From the NCBI RefSeq assembly GCF_051020955.1, contig NW_027476109.1:930001-994000 (forward strand): DNA of 64,000 nucleotides, read 5' to 3'. The position numbers and the translations under genes are program-made. The DNA comes from Megalopta genalis (Eukaryota; Arthropoda; Insecta; Hymenoptera; Halictidae). Shown piece after piece: positions 55,808 to 64,000 of this stretch (positions are counted from its first letter, which is position 1; each line of letters begins with the position of its first letter). Under the pieces are notes generated by a model. That model worked only from the letters and a program-made list of their open reading frames with translations, was not told the DNA's origin and did no database searches.

Positions 55808-56091
55808 TGTTACGTAAAGCAATACCAAGAAGTATAAAAGAAGAAGGAGTTGATCCGTTGCCCAACTCTCTAACTCTTTATTACAAATAATACAAGTTTT
55901 ATACGATTTACAATAGTTTATACCGAGTACAATAGTTCCGTAGCTGGTGGAGGATTCGTCAAGGCTGAGGTTTGGGGCGTTGGAGACTGGTATTTATATC
56001 GGTCTTTGTCAGGGGTTGGTGCTTCCAGAACATTCGGCGACGGGGACTAATAAGTATTTAGAGTATCAGTTTATGACATTAGAACGTTACA
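55808..56091 (-). mobile_element. Possible minus-strand solo LTR (284 bp)
   Basis: Termini TGTTACGT...ACGTTACA form a short inverted repeat. On the minus strand a TATA box (GATATAAATACC, about 55990-56002) precedes AATAAAG (about 55877), in LTR order. No matching flanking duplication was found. Confidence 0.4.
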
Positions 56092-56164
56092 CGTTAAAAT
56101 AATATTGTTCTCTTTGCACAGTCGTTTTACACTTAACACAGTTAATTAAAAAAGACGTTGCCAG

Positions 56165-56462
56165 GGCCCATAACCTATTGGGATTAGGGCTTGGATTATT
56201 TCTCAAATGAATATGATATTAATCCTTTTTCTTATAAAGCTATATTTTTACTTTTATTTGAGTGAAGGTATATGTACGAACTGACTGAGCGACCAAAATC
56301 AATTGAGAGACCGGAAATTGAAAATCGCCTGCTTATATACCTTTTTTGGTGTGGTCTTCTCCACCAATCAGAGACGGTCATTCATCGCGTCTTATATTGT
56401 ATACGCGGTACTGGGATCGCTAACGGTCATAGCACGATGTGTTCTAACGACACCGGCGATGG
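56165..56462 (+). repeat. Segment shared with 42751-43225 (right copy, first part)
   Basis: See 42751-43225. It is interrupted at GATGG|TATA by the fold-back element and resumes at 58284. Confidence 0.8.
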
Positions 56463-56466
56463 TATA

Positions 56467-58279
56467 AAGGGTGTTCCACAATTATTTTAACAGCCGAAAA
56501 TGAGGGGTAGCTGAGGTCATTTGAAGTAACTTTTTCCTTTGCGAAAATGCAATCCGCGGCTTTGTTTACGAGTTATTAACGAAAAACACTGGCCAATGAG
56601 AGGTGACGGTGCAAGGGAGAGGGTCCGCGAGAGAGTCCGCAGCACGAGGCTTTAACAGAAGGTCGGGACGGACTCGAGCCGCGTTCGAAGTATTGAACAA
56701 GTCACGAAGCGAGAACTTTCCGGATTTTTTTTACTACATAACAGTGATATTTTTAAGAAAAACGCTGTTCACCTTTACTTTAGAACGTCTGAAGAATATT
56801 CACTAATTTTTCGGACTCGAAATAATATGTAGTTTAACCGTGACAGCCGTTTTAATTTTCTGGTGTGCATGACACCTTATGTGTACCATATGAAATTTTT
56901 ATGCATGGTGTACAGTGAAGATTAACAAAGTTCGTAAATGATATTTTAATTTAAATAATTCCGTGTACGAACAGAATTCAACGAATGATTCGCAAAGCTG
57001 ATTTAATAATAAATAATCGCGTTAAGGTACTTAAAGGATTTGTTTTTTAGAGAAATATGAAAAATATTATCGATAAGAAACTCACCCATTTAGTTGAGGA
57101 AGTATTTGCTGACTCATACGTACTGACCTCGTACAACGAACAGCTGATCCCAGGTCGATGACCGCAACATTCGAGGGATACTGTCGGTGGAACCTCTGGT
57201 ATGTTTATTTGCGAAGTTCACTTACACTGCACTGTCGCCAAACACTGATCAGTTAATTAATCACTGATAATCCGAATCACTTGTGGATATTAAGAAAGAT
57301 CACTGAGACTCGTTCGCGGATAATCATTAATTCGACGCGTTCGTTCAGAAGTCGACGTTTCATTGCCGAAAAATTCAGGCCTTGACTGTGCGCCCTTGTT
57401 GTTCGTCGTTCGGCCGTTCGAGGAAATGACACTCGATACCATTTTCTTCGCACGGCCATTAATTACGTTCTAAGAGCGCAGGTTACCGTCGGTGATAGCG
57501 GGTCGGACACAGTTTATGTCTCGGCATATCTTGTTTATTTCATTTGGCGGTACCCTGCGCTTCTCAGTCATCTTTCGTAATATCCACAAATGTTTCGGAT
57601 TATCAGTGATTAATTAAGTGATCAGTGTTTGGTGACAGTGCAGTGAAAGATCAGCTGTACGTTGTACAAGGTCAGTGCCCTTCGACATCGTGAATTTCAG
57701 CCAGCAAATGCATTCTCAACTAAATGGATGAGTTTCTTACTGATAATATTTTTTATATCTCTCTAATAAACAAATCCTTTACGTACCTTATTTATTATTA
57801 AATCAGCTTTGCAAATCATTCGTTAATCTTCACTGTACACCTTGCAAAAAATTTCATATGGTACACACGAGGTGTCATGCACACCAGAAAATTAAAACGG
57901 CTGCCACGGTTAAACTTCATATTATTTCGGGTCAGAAAAATTAGTAAATATTCTTCAGACGTTCTAAAATAAAGGTGAACAGCGTTTTTCTTAAAAATAT
58001 CACTGTTATGTAGTAAAAAAAATCCGGTAAGTTCTCGCCTTGTGACTTGATCAATACTTCGAACGCGGCTCGAGTCCGTCCCGACCTTCTGTTAAAGCCT
58101 CGTGCTGCGGACTCTCTCGCGGACACTCTCCCGCGCACCGTCACCTCTCATTGGCCAGTGTTTTTCGTTAATAACTCGTAAACAAAGCCCCAGATTGCAT
58201 TTTCGCAAAGGAAAAGTTACTTCAAATGACCTCAGCTACCCCTCATTTCTGGCTGTTAAAATAATCGTCGAACACCCTG
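56467..58279. mobile_element. Fold-back transposon, 1.8-kb near-perfect palindrome, TSD TATA
   Basis: The two arms (about 56467-57295 and 57580-58279) are reverse complements with few mismatches. They contain GGGGTAGCTGAGGTCATTTG, GCCAATGAGAGGTGACGGTG and, further in, CACTGATAATCCGAA. A unique centre of about 290 bp lies between. It is flanked by TATA at 56463-56466 and 58280-58283. The outer ends are AAGGGTGTTCC and CAGGGTGTTCG. There is no transposase, so mobilisation in trans is likely. The centre (57296-57579) has no ORF of note. Confidence 0.9.
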
Positions 58280-58283
58280 TATA

Positions 58284-58440
58284 GCGGTATCTTTGATATA
58301 CAGTTTACATCACCGTCGGTGCATGTTGACGGAACCGGCGGAAACGTAATCTGATATTTTCGAATCTCAGTCCTAAGTAAACTATAAATTAATTTTTGTC
58401 CGAGGCTAAAGTTTCTTTTTCAACAATCGGAGACAATAAA
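58284..58440 (+). repeat. Segment shared with 42751-43225 (right copy, second part)
   Basis: Continues the interrupted copy with AATCTGATA(T/A)TTTCGAA and AAATTAATTTTTGTCCGAGG, and enters the capsid-like ORF. Confidence 0.8.
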
Positions 58441-59013
58441 TTCTATTTCGGCGACGAGGGTGAGGAGATAAACATCCCGGACGGCTCGTACGAACTGGAG
58501 GCGATCAACGCTTACTTGAGGCGTGAGATGAGCGCGCGGTATCCTTCTCCAGCCAAAGATAACAACAATGTAGAATACCCGCTGATCCTACGAGCGATCA
58601 ACAACACTATGAAAAGCGAAATTAAAAGCGCATATAAGATAGATTTTACGAAACCTTACACCGTGGGTCCAATCCTAGGATTCTCTAGGAATCGCATTCT
58701 ATCACCGAACACGTGGCATGTATCGCACACTTCCGTGAATATCAATAACACGAATATTATTCGAATAGAATGCAACGTAACCACCCGTTCGTACGATAAC
58801 GGGAAACTGATTCACACGATACACGAATTCGCGCCTAACATGTCGCCGGAGTATAAAATATCGAAAACACCGGCACGAGTCATTTACCTCCTAATCGTTA
58901 CACGATCAATGGAAGATTTAACGATTCGCATCGTGGACCAGTCTGCACGTTTGATTGATTTTCGAAACGAAGAAATCACGGTACGGCTGCACGTTCGTCG
59001 AATCGTCTCATAA
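58396..59013 (+). CDS. Virus-like structural-type ORF (tentative minor capsid), intact frame
   Basis: A 205-codon frame without internal stops. It has the look of a jelly-roll structural protein: FYFGDEGEEINIPDGSYELE at the N-terminus, then a PYTVGPILGFSRNR block, and ends in a beta-rich segment with ITVRLHVRRIVS. I connect it with ORFs found in Polinton/adintovirus-type endogenous DNA elements of insects, but only tentatively. There is no upstream ATG in frame; the first in-frame ATG is at 58527, so the start is lost, non-AUG or on an upstream exon. It is followed at 59190 by a larger decayed ORF on the same strand. Confidence 0.45.
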   Translation: MSEAKVSFSTIGDNKFYFGDEGEEINIPDGSYELEAINAYLRREMSARYPSPAKDNNNVEYPLILRAINNTMKSEIKSAYKIDFTKPYTVGPILGFSRNRILSPNTWHVSHTSVNINNTNIIRIECNVTTRSYDNGKLIHTIHEFAPNMSPEYKISKTPARVIYLLIVTRSMEDLTIRIVDQSARLIDFRNEEITVRLHVRRIVS

Positions 59014-59189
59014 CCTTGACATAGCCGTTATGTTAATTCATAATAATAATAATAGGATATCGAATACGTCGAACATAAAAAACGGCGCGCCGTTTCGACA
59101 ATAAGGAGAAGAAGAAGACGAGGAAACTAACAGAAAGGTGGAATATCTGCGATCTTTGGGACTCATCGTTACCAAGTAATCGAACTCGC

Positions 59190-60090
59190 TTCACCGCCTT
59201 GTCCGACGACATTTTGAACATCTCTGAGGCACCAATCTTCGACAATCGAATAACTACGATCGACCTGCACACCTACAATCCGTACGCCAACACAACGTTT
59301 GGAAACAGCGATGAGATAAGAATACCCATTTCTATACGTGGAGGGAAGACTCAGCCTACCGGGAGGATTGACCAACGTCACGGTGGCTCTAGAGAACAAT
59401 GCGGTAGCGTTTATTTTCGACGAGATACATTACGAACTGATCGGAGTGGAAATCGATCGGTCCAGAAATCCCGGTACAACGACGACCTTGAAGAATACAT
59501 CAGTCTGAACATTACGAAGAGCAACGCGCTGTCCAACGCGGGCTGGATATACAGAAACTCTCACCGCAACGCCTACGAATTTGCTAGATTTCAACTTTTG
59601 CGTGCCTATGAACACATTGCTAGGCTTCTGCGAAGATTACAAACGCGTTGTAATAAATGCTCGGCACGGATTGATTTTGATTCGAGCGCGCAACGACGCT
59701 AACGTGTTACGAAGCTGGTCTGACAATGCGAAACCTGTCCTGGATTTGCATAAAATTCAATGGAGAATGCCGCACGTCGCTTTGGATGAAATACACAAGT
59801 TGTCGATGCTGCGTATTCTTGAGAGCGAAAGATCGATCAGCACGAGTTTCCATTGGTGGTAACTGTACAAATATCCGATGCTGCAAACAACCACGAAGCA
59901 CAAAAACCGCGGTACGTGACATTCGCGTTACAAATCGAAAGGAAAAACGATTTAAAGAAAAACTCTACCCAATTCGATTCGTGCTTATTATCCAATATTC
60001 GACTTTACCTGAACTCGGAAATGTATCCCTATTTTCGATTGATGCGTATGCTTTTACACAGCAAATTTACAAATTAAAAAATATTTTAAA
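59190..60090 (+). pseudogene. Virus-like major structural ORF (tentative capsid), frameshifted
   Basis: A coding trace runs through four frames. Pieces occur at 59199-59340 (ILNISEAPIFDNRITTIDLH), about 59333-59510, 59581-59862 (LLGFCEDYKRVVINARH) and 59853-60077. Shifts occur near 59340, 59510 and 59855. Together the pieces would cover roughly 300 residues of a larger protein; the C-terminal part is missing. Its place right after the smaller capsid-like ORF supports one virus-derived locus. Assignment to a double-jelly-roll capsid is a hypothesis. No functional product is expected. Confidence 0.45.
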
Positions 60091-60234
60091 CTTTGTATTA
60101 CATTTTTTTTATTCATCGTTGGCGCCACCACCCTCGTTGTCGTCGTCATCGTTGATGGACAAAACGGACATTGCTAAACATATATTATAATCAAGCGTTT
60201 TTTAAAATAAATTTTTAATTTCATTAATTTTCAA
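60091..60234. other. Spacer between convergent virus-like ORFs
   Basis: AT-rich, with AATAAA-like signals around 60205. Confidence 0.4.
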
Positions 60235-60542
60235 ACTCACAATTATTGCACACGCCTCTGTCTTCTCCTCCGTCGTATGGTAAAGGATGCCTCACTCGTC
60301 CACGCTTCTTGGCGGTTCGAGGATAACGTAACGTCGTTCGAAGATCGTACGGACAATTCCTGGAGCAAAAGCGATGCTCCAACATGGGTTTGTTCCCGGC
60401 TTCCCACCAATAGACGCCTTCCTACGAAATCATCCTCCCTCAGATAATAAAATCCAGCGATCGCGAGCTCCTCCGGCTTAATAAACGGGACCGGCTAATT
60501 TTCAAAGCTGCGAAGCCTGTCCTCTTCGCACCGATAATCCAT
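60235..60542 (-). pseudogene. BIR-like domain fragment (IAP-type), broken
   Basis: On the minus strand from 60542 the frame opens with MDYRCEEDRLRSFEN, hits a stop where BIR domains have Trp, then continues with ELAIAGFYYLREDDFV. A shifted frame further on has an EH and paired Cys spaced as in a BIR zinc site. BIR domains bind zinc and occur in inhibitor-of-apoptosis proteins of insects and of their DNA viruses. One stop and at least one frameshift disable it. It lies convergent to the capsid-like ORFs, so a viral rather than host origin is likely. Confidence 0.5.
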
Positions 60543-60556
60543 ACGTTCCTACGTTC

Positions 60557-60588
60557 TCTCTCTCTCTCTCTCTCTCTCTCTACAAAAA
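60557..60588 (+). repeat. (CT)n microsatellite
   Basis: About fifteen CT units. Confidence 0.95.
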
Positions 60589-60734
60589 GGCGCGATAGAA
60601 ATAAAAATTAATTGTAACTAAAAAAAAAAGAAAAAAAATGTGTTACCTTTCGATTTCATTAGCCACACCCAAAATACATGAACTTCGCTCAAACAACAAT
60701 GATAGTGAATCTTCTCTTTCGAAGTTCGCGTCCA

Positions 60735-61277
60735 TCAATGAAGCCTGCATGTTACGTGGTATTCTTCATACATCGGTTCCGCGATCAATGAATTGAATTT
60801 GGGACAGCCGAGATATTCCAAATTGAAACTGCGAACTCCTACTTTATTTAAAATATCCTTTTCAATATGCTCCCCTTTGAACGCGACGACGGGATCCTTG
60901 TAGTCTCGAACGAAATTTTTTATAATAATGCCAATGTTCTCTTGTTGATAATTCTTTTTCCCCTGGAAATTTTTAAATGGAATCCCGTGCACGAAATTCG
61001 AGACATGCCATGCAGACTTCTGATCGCTTCTGGATAAATCCATGTAGCGAACGCGCAATTCGAATTCAAATAATTCATATTCAGCGGTATGAGCATTTAC
61101 GATGGCTAATTCTTTACAATTAAATTTGTTGGCTACGAAGAAACCGTCCATATCGACAATAGAATCTATTGCGGGCATCTTAAACGTAAACTTACTTTTT
61201 GCAAAATATATGTCAATAGCAACACGCACCTTTCCACTGTTCGACAACGATTTAATTTGCTCCGCGTTATGCTTCAT
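60735..61277 (-). CDS. 180-codon ORF of the virus-like locus, unknown function
   Basis: An intact frame from MKHNAEQIKSLSNSGKVRVA. Notable motifs are SIVDMDGFFVANKFNCKELA, AWHVSNFVHGIP, VVAFKGEHIEKDIL and NLEYLGCPKFNSL. The early D-x-D-G-F strand and later KG..E...L segment could belong to a nuclease-like fold; this is a guess. Similar ORFs are, from memory, common in insect genomes near virus-like genes. The absence of stops, despite decayed neighbours, is notable. Confidence 0.45.
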   Translation of the reverse strand: MKHNAEQIKSLSNSGKVRVAIDIYFAKSKFTFKMPAIDSIVDMDGFFVANKFNCKELAIVNAHTAEYELFEFELRVRYMDLSRSDQKSAWHVSNFVHGIPFKNFQGKKNYQQENIGIIIKNFVRDYKDPVVAFKGEHIEKDILNKVGVRSFNLEYLGCPKFNSLIAEPMYEEYHVTCRLH

Positions 61278-61634
61278 CTATTTATTAACATGCACGCACG
61301 CGCACTTCACTATCCACAACGTCGTAAAAATGCAAGCGCATCTTCTCTAATCTACCCCTCTCTCTCTCGCTCACTCCCTCCAAAACATTTCCTAAAATGT
61401 AAAAATGCAAGCGCGATAAAAAAACGCCACATGATTAAATTCGATAAGACAAGAAGACCGCTTAGAAATCGTCTCCAGACTCGTTACAAATGCGATGCAT
61501 TCGTCGTGCGCGACGGTAACCGTTGCGACGCATCTATCCTCCATCTCTCTCCCACTCCCAAAAACCGCGCTTCGTTCATAGCGGACCAAGCGGAAGAGAG
61601 AGAGAAACTGTATCGATGCGTCTATACCCCTCGC
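61278..61634. other. CT-rich spacer
   Basis: Low-complexity CTCTCTC tracts and no convincing gene; the plus-strand frame across it is compositional. Confidence 0.4.
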
Positions 61635-62083
61635 TCACTCCACAAACCCCGCAACGTATATTATTCTTCTAACGATGACGTAGGCTATAGATTCTGCAAT
61701 CCTGGTCTTGCAACCTCCTCTTCTGTCCAACCTATTGTCCCAACACAAATCATCATATTTGGAAATCTTTTTGATTAATTTCTTAAGCTTATCAGGCAAA
61801 AACTTCATTGTTACAGCAATCAGGTTTGTTTCGTTCTTCTCTTTGAGCATTTGGTAGACTTCCAGTTCCAAATCTACTTCGAAGAGGTTAAAAACAATTT
61901 CAAAGACATTTCTCAGTGCTCTTTCTCTCGCACCGTTGGAATAATCTTTATCATCTCCTTTAGTATGTAGTTCTGCTTCAGATAATATTTGTCTCTGGCA
62001 AGCTCCTCTAATCATCGAAAGAGAGAGCAACAGAGGCAGAATAATACAAATAGTTAAAACCTTTCTAAATCTTGATCTAGAAA
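61635..62083 (-). CDS. Possible secreted-protein exon, unknown family
   Basis: After an acceptor-like GTTTCTAG (read on the minus strand near 62084) the frame begins with RKVLTICIILPLLLSLSMI, which has the basic-hydrophobic shape of a signal peptide, followed by RGACQRQILSEAELHTKG. The mature part is charged and helical (NVFEIVFNLFEVDLELEVYQ, LPDKLKKLIKKI), with a short Cys pair near the end (LCWDN, GCKT). The Met at 62030 lies inside the hydrophobic stretch, so the real start is probably on an upstream exon. No homologue recognised. Confidence 0.4.
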
Positions 62084-62490
62084 CAGTTCTCGCGGTAGTT
62101 GTTTTGATTTAAACAAAAGTAACCATATTCTTAATTTAATGATAAAATATATGAAAGTATATACTAATTAAAGTGATATTATCCGACATAGAATAATGTC
62201 TTTAATTATAATCTTTAATCATTTTTGCTGCTGGTTAATATAGTAGATTTGATATGTTTGGATTAAATGGATTACCAGATCTATCATCTGATGCTGCTGC
62301 TCTAAAATGATTTGTTATTAAAGAAAAAATTTTCATTTTTAGTTAGATAAAAAATGTAATGGATAAACGGAAAAAAGAGAAGCTTAATCAACCTTTGGAA
62401 ACATTAAGAAAGAAATTGCCTGAAGATTTTAGATAGGAGCTGCTGTGGGTAAAGTAGATTGTTTTCTTTTTCTTTTTTTCTTTTTTTTTT
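62084..62490. other. Unassigned, weak exon-like sequence
   Basis: A short coding-like piece at 62358-62445 (MDKRKKEKLNQPLETLRKKL) may be an upstream exon of the following ORF. A T-rich tract (62460-62490) then resembles an intron end. Confidence 0.3.
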
Positions 62491-62499
62491 GAGGATCTG

Positions 62500-64000
62500 A
62501 TTACAGGTAGTAGAGGATTCAGTATAAAGTCTTTACAGGAAAGTTGCAAGCAATATGCCCAACAAGTTAATCAGTCGAAGAAAGGCTCATGTTTGGGTAA
62601 TGCTTTAAAAGGAGAATATGAAAACTTTGTGAATATATTCCACACATTGAATTTACTGCAGAAGACGTTGAAAATATGGGTTCCGGTCCAGAAATAAGAA
62701 ATCTAAAGTTGAAAAATGTTCTATGCGGAAGTCCTGAAATTGAAGGAAAAATGATATATGAAAAGTATGACGCAAAAATTAGGTAAGGTAGATCCAGGTG
62801 GTAATATTATTTATATGATGAATTACAGGAATCATTTCGTACCACTTCTTAGTAATATTGAAAAAAAAATAAAGAGAAGCATGAAAGTTTCTAGAGAGGA
62901 AGCTAGTGTTAATGTGATAGATTCAAACTCGAACAATATTTCCAAATCTTACATTTCTATGCAACTACGAGATATTAAAAATAACTCGCACAAACAAAGT
63001 GGTCATTCAAGGAGTACAAGTAAGGAAAATCGTGAAATTGGTGCAAGCTCTAGAAAACGTAAACATACTGTTACGGACAAAGATAGTAAGGTACCAAAAA
63101 GTGGGCACATTGATATAAATGATACTAGCAATGGGGATTTGGAATTTCTTAATGATTTACAAGATGGATCTAGACGGGATGGATTGAGTAATGCTTATCA
63201 ACGTATTCCTCATCAATTGATTGGACTTATGTATCAATTAGACTTGTCGATTCTTTGCTTACTAAGGAAGTCCATATATAAACATAAATATCCTTCATTA
63301 TCGTTAGCGTTTGAAAAGTCTGATATTGATAAGTTTAGTAACATTGTTCTTTGCTACGAGAAGAAATCTATTCATCTAGAAATTGAAAATGTAGACAAAT
63401 ATTATACAGATAATAATATTAGTTATGCCAGATTATTTACTAAAGAAAATCGAAGTTTCTCCATGAATAATTACCTTAATAGTTTTGTTAAACATCTAAT
63501 CTCTAAGACAGATGATTTATCAAATGATATAGAATACCTTGTTATCTATACTAATTCAAGCTTGAATCTTGCGAAAGGAAACAGATCAAAAAGGGGACGA
63601 TTTAAAAACTTATATCCGTTTAAATTTGATAGCATGGAAGAACGTGATATCATATTAAGAGACTTTTTCTTTACAAATGATAATATACAAGGGCGTGGTT
63701 TTTATCAATTTGCGCAAGATAAAATAATAAGAGATGAACTTTTAAAGCGATTAGAATTTTCGTCTGCTATGCAGACAGTAATAAAAGATAGGAAATATTC
63801 CCGGAAAGAAATAAAAGAAGCATTTTTGGATAAATTAGTATTTGCAGTTAATCAACCTAATAGAGAAGAATTGAACAGCATTATATCAAAAGTGAAATGG
63901 GAAAAAATAGTAAAGTTCACGACGGTTATGTAGCATTACAAAAAATTGTGTTACGTGATTTAATAGCTTCAGAAAAAGATGGAAAACTTGGAAGTTATAT
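62500..64000 (+). pseudogene. Large ORF of unknown family, frameshifted, runs off the window
   Basis: Coding sequence starts about 62500 (GSRGFSIKSLQESCKQYAQQ), shifts near 62637 and 62760, and then has a clean 391-codon frame (62758-63933). The first part of that frame is Ser/Lys-rich and disordered. From about residue 145 it reads LSNAYQRIPHQLIGLMYQLD, then LAFEKSDIDKFSNIVLCYEK and SIHLEIENVDK, then SFSMNNYLNSFVKHLISKTD and LVFAVNQPNREELNSIISK. The order of an acidic FxxIV strand and a following basic-acidic strand recalls PD-(D/E)xK-like cores in large insect and symbiont proteins with NTPase domains, but this is a resemblance only. A one-base shift near 63920 makes the frame stop, while sequence continues to 64000 in the next frame. 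It is either a pseudogene or a gene with errors. Confidence 0.4.

Noticed and set aside
61257..61778. 173-codon plus-strand ORF
   Set aside because: It crosses CT-rich low-complexity DNA and overlaps the ends of two better-supported minus-strand ORFs.
1..64000. CRISPR arrays, prokaryotic operons, rRNA or tRNA genes
   Set aside because: No regularly spaced short repeats with unique spacers, no tRNA-like A/B box pairs and no rRNA were seen; the TTCGAGCCGGAT repeats at about 49285 look like a primer-binding-site remnant and not a tRNA gene.

Overview
This window looks like a transposon-rich stretch of an insect nuclear genome. A hymenopteran is my best guess, but I cannot prove it from the sequence. 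The DNA is AT-rich, CpG is not strongly depleted, and nearly every recognisable coding segment belongs to a mobile element. There is no bacterial operon structure, rRNA, tRNA or CRISPR array that I can see. I found no complete, clearly functional host gene.

Layout. 1-6070: head-to-tail pieces of three R1-clade-like non-LTR retrotransposons (3' end of copy 1, a degraded copy 2, and the ORF1 start of copy 3). 6071-8600: a piggyBac fragment inserted at TTAA and a second, different R1-like RT fragment. 8600-12120: GC-richer unassigned DNA, exon-like pieces, a Jockey-type ORF1 and a Ty3/gypsy pol tail. 12425-16335: one copy (block A) of a long low-copy repeat whose inverted partner (block B) lies at 49432-53175; A is split by a piggyBac 3' fragment and B by about 1.5 kb of unassigned DNA. 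16700-24860: a dense nest in which piggyBac 2 abuts a gypsy pol fragment carrying a solo LTR, then piggyBac 3, which is split by a 2.8-kb DNA transposon (element S1) that itself carries a 153-bp MITE. 24860-29190: little that I recognise. 29190-32610 and 39205-40945: an inverted repeat pair (block C and C'), C holding a second 2.8-kb S-type transposon (S2) and C' holding a hAT remnant and a solo LTR. 33275-34289: a Tc1-like element with long TIRs. 35761-42271: four solo-LTR-like units. 42751-49350: a segment shared with the right-hand virus-like locus, a gypsy integrase remnant, Jockey pieces, piggyBac 4 and an LTR/PBS remnant. 53173-58279: CAGGGTGT-ended elements, including a 1.8-kb fold-back palindrome. 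58284-61300: a decayed virus-like locus (capsid-like ORFs, BIR-like fragment, an unassigned ORF). 61635-64000: a possible secreted-protein exon and a large, broken ORF of unknown family running to the window edge.

The strongest result is structural. Several insertions can be verified inside the window, because target-site duplications, reading frames or a paralogous uninterrupted copy give the empty site. They show that elements S1, S2 and a MITE all target AAAT/ATTT with 4-bp duplications and share terminal and subterminal motifs. Another notable feature is a set of short hairpins with one common core in the transcribed part of a solo-LTR family, with compensatory base changes. No host pathway or operon can be reconstructed: the genes here interrupt each other and do not cooperate.
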